Positions 23,598 to 32,434 of a stretch of 47,051 bases of DNA are shown here, one piece after another. The notes under the pieces are model-generated. The model did no database searches and was not told the origin of the DNA. It saw nothing but the letters and a program-made list of their open reading frames with translations. Source of the stretch: a bacterium (GTDB taxonomy: Bacteria; Vulcanimicrobiota; Xenobia; Xenobiales; JADMJV01). A program made the position numbers and the translations under genes. The stretch's first letter is position 1; each line of letters starts with the position of its first letter. The DNA is taken from the NCBI GenBank assembly GCA_018780265.1, contig JADMJV010000051.1, positions 1-47,051 on the forward strand. Direction: 5' to 3'.

Positions 23598-25258
23598 GGG
23601 GCCGGCCTTAACTGACCGCGGACAATCATCGAGCAATACAGGTTCTCTACGCCCAGGGGTGCAGCCGACCACTGCGGCGAGTCAGCTGCGGGCCAGCCCA
23701 CCACCCTCGGGCCCTCCTGCACGAATATCATCAGACGTTTCTCAAAACAGGGCAGGAAGCTGACCGTATCATTGTGGCGCCGGGCCAACTGGCGAACCAA
23801 CCTTTGCGCTCGCGCCGGGTCGCGCTCCAGGCGCAGCTGCTGCACCCATTGCTGGGCCTGAGCGTCGAGCGGCAGCCCGGAAGCCTTCTGCAATTGGGCG
23901 TCCGGACTGAAAAAGCGACCCATCGAGGTAGAAGGGTGAACCGTTCGCCCCATCTGGGCCCCAAAGACGGCCGCCAGATCAAACTGCCCCTGTTGCATGA
24001 GCGTGGCATACAGGTCACCCTGCACCAGACGCACGTTGCAGGGGATTCCAAACTGGCTCAGTTGCGAGGCGGCGGCTTCGGCCAACAGAGCCAGATCGGT
24101 AAATCCCGCCGGAGCCATGATCTCCAGTGGGCGCTGGGGTTGGTGCTCCAGCAACTGGCGAGCCCGGTCCGGCTGGAAGGGATAGCGCTGCAACTGCTGC
24201 ACGAAATTGGGGCCCAGCCATTGATCGGTTAGCGAGGGGACCAGCCCCAGACTAAATCCCGGACTGGTGTCGCCCGGGGCGCAGGCCAGCCGACGGATAC
24301 TGTCCCGATCCAGGGCATAAGCCAGAACTTTGCGAAACTTCAAATCGCTGAGGGGGGTCTGGCGACAGTTGATGACCAGGCCCATTTCGTTCATGTCGCT
24401 GGGCGTGCGCACGTGCAGCGCAGGATTCCGCCTCAAAATTTCTTGGGCCACATCGTAGGGGCAGGCGGGGCTGATGGCGTCCAGTTGGCCCGCGTAGAGG
24501 TATGACCAGACCACCTCGTTGCGGCCCCAACGGGCGATGCGAACACCCTTCAGGTGAACCTGGTCGGCCCCATGATAACCGGCAAAGCGTTCCAACACCA
24601 TGTCCGACGAGGTCACCTTGGTGAGTCGGAAGGGGCCAGTACCGATGGGCAGCGGCGGTCTCTCGGCAAAAAGCAACTCGCGTCGGGCTGCCTCCTCTTT
24701 CAAGTCGCGCCGCCCCGCCCCGTGCTCCAACCGGCGAATGGCTGTCAAAGAGGGACGAACCAGGTGCTCGGCGGAGACGATCGGTTCTGTCAGAGCCAGC
24801 AGCCGATTGGTGGACGAAAGTAGCTTCCAATGAAAGACCACCGTCCGATCGTCGGCCACCTCAACACGATCCAGGTAGTGCCAAATTTCCAGACCCTTGA
24901 GAAAGCCCACTTGAAAGGTCGCCTCCACGTCGCGGGCGCTGAAAGGTTGACCGTCATGCCAGCGGGCATTGGACTGCAGGTGTACGGTCAGCCGTCTACC
25001 ATCTGGACTCTCTTCAAAACGGCTGCCCAACCGGGGTAGCAACTGCTGGCTCTGTGGCACATAGTCAAAAAGCGGGTCATACACGTAACTGCGAGCCACC
25101 CCTACCCCACCGGGAGCCCAAGGGTTGCCGTGATAGGCGGGGGGCATATCCCAGTCCCCCGCTGTCAACAAAATGCCCTTCACTTCGGGCCCGCGGGCAC
25201 AGCCCGTCAGACAAGTCAGAACCAGCAGCAGGGTCAGGCCTGGCAGCCGCTGCCGCAT
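23594..25258 (-). CDS. Solute-binding lipoprotein, family 5 (Dpp/Opp type)
   Basis: The 554-residue protein has a lipoprotein signal (LLLVLTCLTGC) and an extracellular solute-binding protein family 5 domain, with the typical SFRF-like stretch SRFEESPDGRRLTVHLQSNA and RWHDGQPFSARDVEATFQVG. It is fastened to the membrane and hands ligand to the OppBC channel. Family-5 proteins bind peptides but also nickel and oligosaccharides, including mannobiose and cellobiose in Thermotogales. Its place beside glycosyltransferase and GH130 genes favours a sugar ligand, as inference. ATG 25258 overlaps the glycosyltransferase end by 25 bases. Confidence 0.85.
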   Translation of the reverse strand: MRQRLPGLTLLLVLTCLTGCARGPEVKGILLTAGDWDMPPAYHGNPWAPGGVGVARSYVYDPLFDYVPQSQQLLPRLGSRFEESPDGRRLTVHLQSNARWHDGQPFSARDVEATFQVGFLKGLEIWHYLDRVEVADDRTVVFHWKLLSSTNRLLALTEPIVSAEHLVRPSLTAIRRLEHGAGRRDLKEEAARRELLFAERPPLPIGTGPFRLTKVTSSDMVLERFAGYHGADQVHLKGVRIARWGRNEVVWSYLYAGQLDAISPACPYDVAQEILRRNPALHVRTPSDMNEMGLVINCRQTPLSDLKFRKVLAYALDRDSIRRLACAPGDTSPGFSLGLVPSLTDQWLGPNFVQQLQRYPFQPDRARQLLEHQPQRPLEIMAPAGFTDLALLAEAAASQLSQFGIPCNVRLVQGDLYATLMQQGQFDLAAVFGAQMGRTVHPSTSMGRFFSPDAQLQKASGLPLDAQAQQWVQQLRLERDPARAQRLVRQLARRHNDTVSFLPCFEKRLMIFVQEGPRVVGWPAADSPQWSAAPLGVENLYCSMIVRGQLRPAP

Positions 25259-26268
25259 AGCATCCTGGCGTAGACCTTTTCGTAGCCGTCGACCATGGCC
25301 TCGATGGAGAAGCGTTGCTCCACCCGGCGCCGGCAGGCCTTTCGGTCAATCTCGGGGATTCTTTGCAGGGCGCTCACCGCCTCGTCCACAGAGCCCACCA
25401 GGAAGCCGGTCTGGCCATGCTCGATGACCTCGCGCGGGGAGCCCAGGTCCATGGCGATGACGGGAATTCCGGCGCAGTTGGCCTCGGCCAGCACCAGTCC
25501 GAAGCGCTCCGGGATGGTGTTCAGGTGCAGCAGGGCATAGGCCTGAGTAAACATCTCATTTTTCTGAGCCACATCCAGGGCCCCGAGGTAGATCACCTTA
25601 TGGCCGTCGATGAGGTGGGCCACGTGCTCTTCATAGTAGCCCTGATCCTGGATAATCCCGCCGATCAGCAAGCGACGGCCCGATTGGCGAGCCACCTCTA
25701 AAGCCAGATGCAAGCCCTTGTCGGGATGGATGCGACCCAGAAAGACCAGGTCCTCGCCGGCTCGCTCTTGGAATGGATACAGCTGGACATCAATGCCGTT
25801 GTAAACCGTGGCCAGATAGTCCAGTTGAGGACAGCGATCCGATTCGCTGATGGAGACGAAATTGCCATGGCGATACTTGAGGTAAATGGGCATGATCTGG
25901 GGCGACGAAAAGCCGTGGATGGTGGTCAACACGGGGGTCTTGACCAGCCTGGAGTAGGTCAAGGCCATGAAGTCGTAGTGGCTGTGAATCAGGTCAAACT
26001 GATCGGCCTGTTCAAAACAGGTGGAGATGTGCAGATATTCGGCCACCTTGGCGTCCACCTGGCGGTCTTCCTCGTAGCCGCGGGCCACGCAGGCTTGCAG
26101 GCGAGCCCCGGTCAGCGAGTCGGCGGTGGCAAACAAGGTCACGTCCCAACCGCGCGCCACCAGGCCTTCGGTGATGTTGCCGGCCACCGTCTCCCAGGCC
26201 CCATAACGGCGTGGCGGCGTACGCCAGGCAATGGGTGAGAGAATGGCCAGTCGAGCCGAGCGATCCAC
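25234..26268 (-). CDS. Glycosyltransferase family 4
   Basis: The ~344-residue protein has the GT4 two-Rossmann layout. The N-terminal half includes ARLAILSPIAWRTPPRRYGA with WETVAGNITEGLVARGWDVT and DLIHSHYDFMALTYSRLV. The C-terminal half includes LVFLGRIHPDKGLHLALEVA (donor-binding) and ERFGLVLAEANCAGIPVIAM (E-x7-E motif). It transfers a sugar from a nucleotide donor with retention; donor and acceptor are not evident, though mannosyl or glucosyl transfer is common in this group. GTG 26268 follows the GH130-like stop by 2 bases; the longer frame upstream lies inside that gene. Confidence 0.85.
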   Translation of the reverse strand: MDRSARLAILSPIAWRTPPRRYGAWETVAGNITEGLVARGWDVTLFATADSLTGARLQACVARGYEEDRQVDAKVAEYLHISTCFEQADQFDLIHSHYDFMALTYSRLVKTPVLTTIHGFSSPQIMPIYLKYRHGNFVSISESDRCPQLDYLATVYNGIDVQLYPFQERAGEDLVFLGRIHPDKGLHLALEVARQSGRRLLIGGIIQDQGYYEEHVAHLIDGHKVIYLGALDVAQKNEMFTQAYALLHLNTIPERFGLVLAEANCAGIPVIAMDLGSPREVIEHGQTGFLVGSVDEAVSALQRIPEIDRKACRRRVEQRFSIEAMVDGYEKVYARMLCGSGCQA

Positions 26269-26270
26269 AG

Positions 26271-27776
26271 CTAAGTCATGGCTGCAAGCAGCGCCTTCAG
26301 TTCGACTCGGGCAAACTTGGTGGCCGAATCGGACACTGCATAGGGAAGGATGAGTTGGCCGGCGTGGACCAATGCGCCGCAAGTATAAACCACATTGGGC
26401 ACGTAGCCTTCGCGCTCGTCTTCGAGCGGTTCCATCAGGGGGCGCTTAAGCCGTCCGATGACCTTGCGCGGATTATTCAAGTCTAACAACAGTGCGCCAA
26501 TGGCATACCTGCGCAGAGCCCCCACTCCGTGTGTCAAGACCAGCCAGCCAGCTTCGGTTTCGATAGGCGAACCGCAGTTTCCGATCTGAACCATCTCCCA
26601 ATCAAAACGAGGGCGCACGATGATGCGCGACTCGTGCCAAAAATGAAGGTTGTCGGAAACCATCAAATGCAGATTTTCACCATCCTGGCGGCTGAGCATG
26701 GTGTAGAGCCCATCAATTTTGCGAGGAAATAGGGCCATGCCCTTATTCTTGACGGAGGGTCCATTGAGGGTGATAAAACGAAAATGCAGAAAATCTTCGG
26801 TCTCCAGCAACTGGGGCAAAATTAAGCGTCCGTCGTAAGCGGTATAGGTGGCGTAGTAAGTTCCGTCCTCAAAACGAACAAAACGAGCGTCTTCTATGCC
26901 GTTGCGCTGGGAAGGAGTGACTGGAAAAATCACTCGCTCGGACAACTCCTGATCGGGCCGAAAGCGCACTTCATAGTTAGACAGCGCCACCGAGAGAATC
27001 TTGTCGTCGACGGTGGGATCGTCATCGGGCTCGGCGGTCAGGTTGCGTCGACGCCAGCGCTCTCGCTGCAGGGCATTGCGCAGGTCCTGCAGGGTAAACT
27101 CCTCATCCAAAACCGACACAACCCGTCGGGCGAAGGCGGTAGAAACACCCAACTCAAATAGCTTACGCCCAAAGAGTGGCTGCTGGTAGCTGGGATTTGG
27201 GATTGCCTTCGGTTCCATCACAAAGCGACTGGGAGGGTCGACGACAATGTCCCCTTTGCTGTCAAGCACGGCGCTGCGAAAGGTAATCGAGGAGATGTGC
27301 CCCTCGCCCGTGGCCCGCAGGCTGAGTACCACCCTCAGCGAGCCCTTGGGCAGGCCTGTCTGATCCGGGTGCTCCACAATGGAGGGATTAAAGAGGGCGG
27401 CGCATTCCAACGAGTATTCGGAGCAGAAACTGGCCCCCAGTATTGCGCGCCGGGATTCGGACAGGTCCTGATCGGTGGAAAGAAGTTCGCTGATGTCCTC
27501 AAACCGCCGCAACATCTCGTGCAGAAACTCCCGGTGACGATGACCAAACCGTTGCAAAAGCAATTCGAGACATTGGTCGAGTTCAGGTTCAGGGAGAGCT
27601 AACACGCGGCTGACCACGTTGCGGGCCTGCTCAGGCCCTGAGGTAGAATAAGGTCGCAAAAGCACGCGAGCCGGATCTGCCTTAAGGCTGACGTCGAGCC
27701 TCAATACCTCGGGAATCAAGGGAGCTGGCTTGGGCTCGGGTCCGGGAGCGTGGACAGGGCGTTTCGACTCAGACAC
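26271..27776 (-). CDS. GH130-type glycoside phosphorylase / beta-mannoside-acting enzyme
   Basis: The 501-residue protein matches GH130. GIEDARFVRFEDGTYYATYT (near residue 295) contains the family's conserved EDxR with the catalytic Asp. GNCGSPIETEAGWLVLTHGV and EREGYVPNVVYTCGALV match later blade signatures of the five-bladed propeller. Known members phosphorolyse beta-mannosyl linkages or hydrolyse beta-1,2-mannosides. The N-terminal ~170 residues are an extra helical extension seen in longer members. GTG 27776 with GGGG upstream overlaps the previous gene by 61 bases; TTG 27704 is an alternative without overlap. Cytoplasmic location fits sugar phosphate production. Confidence 0.8.
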   Translation of the reverse strand: MSESKRPVHAPGPEPKPAPLIPEVLRLDVSLKADPARVLLRPYSTSGPEQARNVVSRVLALPEPELDQCLELLLQRFGHRHREFLHEMLRRFEDISELLSTDQDLSESRRAILGASFCSEYSLECAALFNPSIVEHPDQTGLPKGSLRVVLSLRATGEGHISSITFRSAVLDSKGDIVVDPPSRFVMEPKAIPNPSYQQPLFGRKLFELGVSTAFARRVVSVLDEEFTLQDLRNALQRERWRRRNLTAEPDDDPTVDDKILSVALSNYEVRFRPDQELSERVIFPVTPSQRNGIEDARFVRFEDGTYYATYTAYDGRLILPQLLETEDFLHFRFITLNGPSVKNKGMALFPRKIDGLYTMLSRQDGENLHLMVSDNLHFWHESRIIVRPRFDWEMVQIGNCGSPIETEAGWLVLTHGVGALRRYAIGALLLDLNNPRKVIGRLKRPLMEPLEDEREGYVPNVVYTCGALVHAGQLILPYAVSDSATKFARVELKALLAAMT

Positions 27777-30067
27777 ATTTCCCCCAACGACAAGAGAAAC
27801 GCCAGCGTTGACTCGGCTCCTTGATTTTCATTGACTCGATCGATGTGAAGCCCATCGCGGCAACCTCCAGTAGTGTGATCGTATGTGGGTAATCCCAGGT
27901 CGTTACGGCCCAAAAACCACTCAAAAGATTTTCTGGCCCGCCCGTGCCAGGTTGCGTCGGAGGTAGCACGATAGGCTTCCAGGCAGGCCGACACGGAGGC
28001 CCACGCGTCGACCGGCTGCTGATCAAAGTGAGGCTTGACCTCTCCTCGCCGATACACCCGATCCGAACCGATGGGCCGCAAATGTCGAGTTTCAGACGTT
28101 TGCACCTGCATCAGCCAGGTAAGTGCCCGCAGGCCCATTTCGACCATCTCGGGACGATTCAGCTGAGTACCGCTGCAAATCAGAGCCTGGGCCAGGCGAG
28201 GGTTGTCGTAGCATAGATACTCTTCGCACCAAACCCAGTCCTCTCGGGCGCAGGCCTGAAAGTGTTCGTAGAGTCGTTGAGCCAGGTGTTCCTGAATCTG
28301 TGCCACCTGTCGGTCACCGCTGAAACGAGCCAGGTAGTCGCGAATTCCAAGCAAGCAAAAGCCGGCAGCCCGCAACGAGGTAAAGTCGACCACCGTTGGC
28401 AGCGCTCGAGAAAACAGTTGACCCGCCAGGGCCTGCTCGGATGTGGGCAACGATCCATTGACGCACACACCCAAGGCCCACACGGCCCGACCGTGGCTGT
28501 CCTCGGAACCGCACTGCTCCAGCCAGCGGCGGTCAAAGGAAAGGAAATTGCGAAAGCGACCACTGTCACCGTTGAAGGCGTGGAACAAAAAGGCAAGATA
28601 GATGCAGCGGATCCGATTGAGTAGCTCCTTGTCCCAACCCAACTCGGCCAGCACCACCGTCAAAATCAAGGCTCGAGCGTTGTCGTCGGTGCAATAGCCA
28701 TGTTCGAAATTGGGCACCGCAAAAATGGCGTGCTGGAACATTCCCGTCGAATCCGTCAGACGCAACAGGTGGTCCAGCTTGATGTTTGGCAGGGGTCCCG
28801 GCAGTTGGGCCAGGGGACGGGTAGCAAAGGCCACCCGTCGCGAGCGAGACCTTTCCCGACGGGCGGCGTCAAAGGATTGGGCATAGAGGTGAGCGCTGCG
28901 GCTCCATATCATTTCGCGGCCCAGTTCATAAGCACGTCGGGCCATGGCCTGACGTCGCAGCGGGTCGCCTAAAAGATCCTTGACCGCCCGGGCGATGCTG
29001 GCCGAGTCGCCAAAGGGCACCAGTACACCCTGATCAGCCTCGAGCAACTCTTGAGCGTGCCAGTAAGGAGTGGAGATGACCGGCTTGCCGCATCCGAAAG
29101 CATAGGCCAGCGTACCCGATACAGCCTGAGCTTCGTTGAGATAGGGGGTGATGTAGATGTCGGCAGCCGCGATGAACTCGGTGAGTTCGTTCAACTCTAC
29201 GAATCGGTTGTAGAAAATCACGTGACCTTCGATGCCCAGCTCTTCGGCCAACAGCTCCAAGCTGAGTCGATAGGCCTCGCCATGTTCGCGCACCAGTGTG
29301 GGGTGGGTGGCTCCCAAAACAATGTAGACAACGCCCGGAAAACTCTCGACAATCTGGGGCAGAGCGCGCAGCACCACCTCGATCCCCTTACCGGGCGAGA
29401 GCAGGCCAAAGGTAAGCAAAACCTGCTTGCCTTCCACTCCAAAGGGTTCCTTGCACAGGTCTGGATCGAGATAGGGGGTATCAGGGATGCCGTGGGCAAT
29501 CAGATCCACTTTTCCGGCAGGCGCGGCGTAGCGCTCGATCAGCAACTGGCGCGTATAGCGAGTCATGACCACCAGTCGGCTGGAAAGTCGGATCAACTCC
29601 TGCATGACCCGCTCTTGTTGCTTGTCAGGGTTGCGCAAAACGGTGTGCAGAGTGGTCACGATAGGCGCCCGCACATCCTTGAGCAGAGCCAGGAGATTAC
29701 GCCCGGCCGGTCCCCCGTAGACCCCAAACTCATGCTGCAGGCAGACCAGATCGACCGCCTCAATGTTGAGAAAATCGGCCGCCCGCTCATAGGCGGCCAG
29801 GTCAGACAGGTACACTTCAAAGCGAACTTCCAGCTGATAATGGTAACCGACTTCCAGGTCATTGAAAGCAACCACCATGCACTCGCAGTCAGCAAACTGA
29901 TGAGTGACGGCCTGGTAAAGGTCAGAAGTGAAGGTGGCGATTCCACATTTGCGCGGAAGGTAACTCCCGAGCAGTGCAATTTTGCCCGTCTGGGCTAAGA
30001 TTTCGATGGAAATAAGTCTTTCACGTTGGCTATGGCTTCCTCCCCTGGATCCGGTTCCCTGCCCCAC
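27716..30067 (-). CDS. GT4 glycosyltransferase fused to an alpha/alpha-barrel glycosidase-like domain
   Basis: The 783-residue protein has two parts. Residues about 25-400 are a GT4 glycosyltransferase: GSYLPRKCGIATFTSDLYQA at the start, LTFGLLSPGKGIEVVLRALP and then AAADIYITPYLNEAQAVSGT. Residues about 430-770 are helical and rich in aromatic and acidic residues (CTDDNARALI, YDNPRLAQALI, PVDAWASVSACLEAYRATSD, RVNENQGAESTLAFLLSLGE), like (alpha/alpha)6 glycosidase or epimerase-like folds. Such fusions occur beside GH130 genes in other bacteria. GTG 30067 lacks a ribosome binding site and the first ~20 residues look non-conserved, so the start is uncertain. First gene of the transporter operon. 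Confidence 0.75.
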   Translation of the reverse strand: MGQGTGSRGGSHSQRERLISIEILAQTGKIALLGSYLPRKCGIATFTSDLYQAVTHQFADCECMVVAFNDLEVGYHYQLEVRFEVYLSDLAAYERAADFLNIEAVDLVCLQHEFGVYGGPAGRNLLALLKDVRAPIVTTLHTVLRNPDKQQERVMQELIRLSSRLVVMTRYTRQLLIERYAAPAGKVDLIAHGIPDTPYLDPDLCKEPFGVEGKQVLLTFGLLSPGKGIEVVLRALPQIVESFPGVVYIVLGATHPTLVREHGEAYRLSLELLAEELGIEGHVIFYNRFVELNELTEFIAAADIYITPYLNEAQAVSGTLAYAFGCGKPVISTPYWHAQELLEADQGVLVPFGDSASIARAVKDLLGDPLRRQAMARRAYELGREMIWSRSAHLYAQSFDAARRERSRSRRVAFATRPLAQLPGPLPNIKLDHLLRLTDSTGMFQHAIFAVPNFEHGYCTDDNARALILTVVLAELGWDKELLNRIRCIYLAFLFHAFNGDSGRFRNFLSFDRRWLEQCGSEDSHGRAVWALGVCVNGSLPTSEQALAGQLFSRALPTVVDFTSLRAAGFCLLGIRDYLARFSGDRQVAQIQEHLAQRLYEHFQACAREDWVWCEEYLCYDNPRLAQALICSGTQLNRPEMVEMGLRALTWLMQVQTSETRHLRPIGSDRVYRRGEVKPHFDQQPVDAWASVSACLEAYRATSDATWHGRARKSFEWFLGRNDLGLPTYDHTTGGCRDGLHIDRVNENQGAESTLAFLLSLGEMCLSRNALSTLPDPSPSQLP

Positions 30068-30252
30068 CCGGGGGGGGTTGACGCCTGCCCTATACTGAAA
30101 GAGTCAAGAGGTCGCCTGCGCGACTTCATTCCTTTGTGGCGTTCCTGACAAGGCACTCGCAACCCTGCGCGATTGCCCCCACTTGCTACCCCCCTCCTTA
30201 CGGTAGCTAACTTCGCCAGCACCGCACGTCGCCATGGAAAGGTAAGACTAAT

Positions 30253-30459
30253 ATGTTATTTGGAATCATCTCCGTCCTGACCGGACTTGTCTTATGCGCT
30301 ACATACTCCAGTCTCGTGGGGGGATTTTTTCTGGTGGTCGGGGTGGCGGTAATCGGTCGCCAGTACACCCAGGGGGAAAAACCACCGACGGAATACCGCG
30401 ACTACCAAAGCACTGTGCCAACCTACGATCTGAGCAGCAAACCCCGGCCTCGCCGATAG
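30253..30459 (+). CDS. Small membrane protein
   Basis: The 68-residue product has two closely spaced hydrophobic segments (IISVLTGLVLCATYSSLVGG and FFLVVGVAVIG) and a polar C-terminal tail (about 30 residues, Pro/Tyr/Arg-rich). ATG 30253 has weak AAGG about 14 bases upstream. It is divergent from the sugar operon and converges on the next gene with 1 base between stops. Function unknown. Confidence 0.5.
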   Translation: MLFGIISVLTGLVLCATYSSLVGGFFLVVGVAVIGRQYTQGEKPPTEYRDYQSTVPTYDLSSKPRPRR

Positions 30460-30460
30460 A

Positions 30461-30859
30461 CTAGCTGAGGTGCTCAGCCACCTCGTCCACCAGGTCCTGG
30501 CGATCGAGCGCGGCCGCAACTGCCACGAACACTTCGGCATCGTCATCCAGGCCCGTGGGTGACTCCAGGTCGTGGTCGTCATCATCGTTCTCTACGTAGT
30601 ATTGCACGGCCGCCTGAATCAGGCGGCGATGCTCCTCGGGCGTATGCTCCGTCTGACCCTGCAACAACTCACTCAGGCCCCAGCTCAAAGCCTTGGCAAG
30701 GGGTAGAGGCAACGGGCGCTTTTTGGCCATGATCTCAATCACGCGCGTGTGACGACTCACCTCATGAAGAAGAAAGTCGCGTTCTAACAACGGAGCCGCC
30801 GCCAGCGTCCGCACTCGAGCTTCCAGTAAATCGGAAATCTGCAGCTTCATTCTGGGCAT
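30461..30859 (-). CDS. DUF1232/YkvA-like small protein
   Basis: ATG 30859 has AGGGAGG 7 bases upstream, giving 132 residues; the longer frame upstream is a shadow. Residues about 80-125 (AAVQYYVENDDDD, then PTGLDDDAEVFVAVAAALDR) follow the YkvA/DUF1232 pattern of a helix, an acidic linker and a GxxDD helix, but the usual SPIDLIPD segment is replaced by Asp-rich sequence. The N-terminus is a predicted helix (MKLQISDLLEARVRTLAAAP). Function of the family is unclear; it often sits near membrane proteins. Confidence 0.5.
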   Translation of the reverse strand: MPRMKLQISDLLEARVRTLAAAPLLERDFLLHEVSRHTRVIEIMAKKRPLPLPLAKALSWGLSELLQGQTEHTPEEHRRLIQAAVQYYVENDDDDHDLESPTGLDDDAEVFVAVAAALDRQDLVDEVAEHLS

Positions 30860-30922
30860 TTCCGGCCTCCCTCCCCTGTTCCTGTGCCAGGACGGGACCA
30901 ACCCGTTCCAGAAGGGCACAGG

Positions 30923-31513
30923 GTGGCCATCACCTATCGCTACCAACTTCGCTATTTGGAAGCCGAGCGCTTTCAGGTCGAACTCAGCGACGGTCAAGGC
31001 GTAGGCCCCTGCCCCCATCTGTGGTTTGATAAAGGCCAGTTGACTCTCAGCGAGCAAGCCCCAAAGTTGGGCCTGGGCCGCTTCTTTAACCCTCCCCCCT
31101 CGCCCCGCTACACTCGCATTGTGATTGAGTTGGGCGCCTGGCTGGAAGTCCTACACCCCCAAGACATCCTGGAAATCGGCCGCAGCCAGGGACACCATTG
31201 GGTGCAACTCAATCGGCGCGGGGGGCTGGAATTGCGCTGCGGCAACCTGACGCTGGCCGAATTTCCCGCCGCCACTCTGGTCAACACCTTCGAAGAAAAC
31301 GGTGCCCTCGAAGTGCGCAGTGGCCGTCATCGGTCTCACCTGAGACCCGGCCATACCAGCGTATTGGAGGGCTACCACATCTATCTGGCCCGCCTGGAAG
31401 GCTTCAAACAAGGCAACCTGGCCGAGGGTTGGCTGGCCCGCGACACCTGGGCTCCGGATTGGATGATGAGCACTTTCGTCAGGATCGGCGAGCGCTCAAC
31501 CGAGACCGCCTGA
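30923..31513 (+). CDS. Hypothetical protein, beta-rich
   Basis: The ~197-residue protein begins at GTG 30923 (MAITYRYQLRYLEAERFQVE), preceded by GAAGG. It has no signal peptide or TM segment and an alternating hydrophobic/polar pattern suggesting a mostly beta domain, with Trp/His-rich WVQLNRRGGLELRCGNLTLA in the middle. No family is recognised. A short inverted repeat (AGACCG / CGGTCT, 31503-31508 and 31522-31527) overlaps its stop and the converging antitoxin stop; it could be a weak bidirectional terminator. Confidence 0.5.
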   Translation: MAITYRYQLRYLEAERFQVELSDGQGVGPCPHLWFDKGQLTLSEQAPKLGLGRFFNPPPSPRYTRIVIELGAWLEVLHPQDILEIGRSQGHHWVQLNRRGGLELRCGNLTLAEFPAATLVNTFEENGALEVRSGRHRSHLRPGHTSVLEGYHIYLARLEGFKQGNLAEGWLARDTWAPDWMMSTFVRIGERSTETA

Positions 31514-31525
31514 ACCTTGGCCGGT

Positions 31526-31828
31526 CTACAATCCAGCAAGCGAATCCACCAGCTCCCAAGCCTCCACTGCCTGGGAAGTCGAGACGTTTCCGGTGACGCC
31601 CAGTTGCCACATCAGTTCAAGGCACTCACGAACCGGTAACGAGAGCACCGCTGACGCCTCACGGATAGTGACTTGCCCCCGCCCATAAATTTCAGCAATT
31701 TCGCGCTCCAGTCCTTTGCGAACGAGGCGACGAATTGCCACGGAAGCATCGCCCCCTTGCCGTCGCTGATACCACGCCACACCTTCACTGAGGTCCTCTG
31801 ACAGGCGAACAGATCTTGAGACCTTCAT
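31526..31828 (-). CDS. UPF0175-type antitoxin with ribbon-helix-helix-like N-terminus
   Basis: The 100-residue protein has an N-terminal ribbon-helix-helix-like segment (VSRSVRLSEDLSEGVAWYQR) followed by a UPF0175-like helix-turn-helix (YGRGQVTIREASAVLSLPVR with ECLELMWQLGV). UPF0175 proteins are antitoxins of PIN-domain toxins and would bind DNA and the toxin. ATG 31828 overlaps the toxin stop by 4 bases (ATGA), so it is translated after the toxin. This toxin-first order is the reverse of most VapBC pairs. Confidence 0.7.
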   Translation of the reverse strand: MKVSRSVRLSEDLSEGVAWYQRRQGGDASVAIRRLVRKGLEREIAEIYGRGQVTIREASAVLSLPVRECLELMWQLGVTGNVSTSQAVEAWELVDSLAGL

Positions 31829-32325
31829 TTTCTTGGGTATCTCCCTTCCACTAACAATTGGTAGGTTGTGTATTCGTCTCTGCTGATGTGCGGCGCCAGC
31901 AAGTCCAACAGATGTACCACCTCGGCCGAGGGCAGTTTTCGCCGTCGGCCAACGGCGACCACGATAGCAGCCGGAACCGTAGCGGAAACACCCAGCTGTT
32001 TAAGCCGATGCAGCAGGGCTGAGTCGTCGGTGACCACGGCCGCAAAGCCCCCCAGCAGGGCATGCGAAACGATGGCCCGGTCGCCGCAATGGAACAATGC
32101 TGCTTGGACTGGCTCATCCGCAATTGGTTCGGCAACTTCAAGCCTCCCTAGATCAATGTTATCCCCGACTTGAACGGCGTCATGAAAACCGGCCAGCTTT
32201 CCTTCCCTAACCACCTCTTGCTCCACAACCCTGGGTATCACGGTAATAAAAGTAGTAACAACGATCTCTTTCAATCCCGCTTTAGTAAGTTTAATGATGG
32301 CGTCAGCGTCAACCAGAATTTTCAT
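31825..32325 (-). CDS. PIN-domain ribonuclease toxin
   Basis: The 166-residue protein has a PIN fold: D6 in MKILVDADAI, a Glu cluster at 35-37 (RVVEQEVV), D82 (CGDRAIVSHA) and D100/D101 (VVTDDSALL). These are the acidic metal-binding residues of VapC-like nucleases, and the downstream part resembles DUF3368-type PINs. Paired with the UPF0175-type gene it forms a toxin-antitoxin module. ATG 32325 lies 2-3 bases from the predicted transcription start, so the transcript is near-leaderless with no Shine-Dalgarno. Confidence 0.75.
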   Translation of the reverse strand: MKILVDADAIIKLTKAGLKEIVVTTFITVIPRVVEQEVVREGKLAGFHDAVQVGDNIDLGRLEVAEPIADEPVQAALFHCGDRAIVSHALLGGFAAVVTDDSALLHRLKQLGVSATVPAAIVVAVGRRRKLPSAEVVHLLDLLAPHISRDEYTTYQLLVEGRYPRK

Positions 32326-32363
32326 TTGTAGTCAATTGTATTCAAGTCACTACAATCCGTCAA
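32326..32363 (-). promoter_or_regulatory. Promoter and palindromic operator of the toxin-antitoxin operon
   Basis: On the minus strand TTGACG (32363-32358) and TACAAT (32340-32335) are separated by exactly 17 bases. Nested inverted repeats overlap it: TTGTAGT (32326-32332) with ACTACAA (32349-32355), and ATTGTA (32335-32340) with TACAAT (32351-32356). This is the arrangement expected for autorepression by the antitoxin. Transcription would begin near 32328, next to the toxin ATG. Confidence 0.6.
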
Positions 32364-32434
32364 ACAAATCGTCGACTCAGGCTTTGCGGGAAAAAGTCAC
32401 GGACGGCTCGATTCACGACGGATACTCTCAGGTC

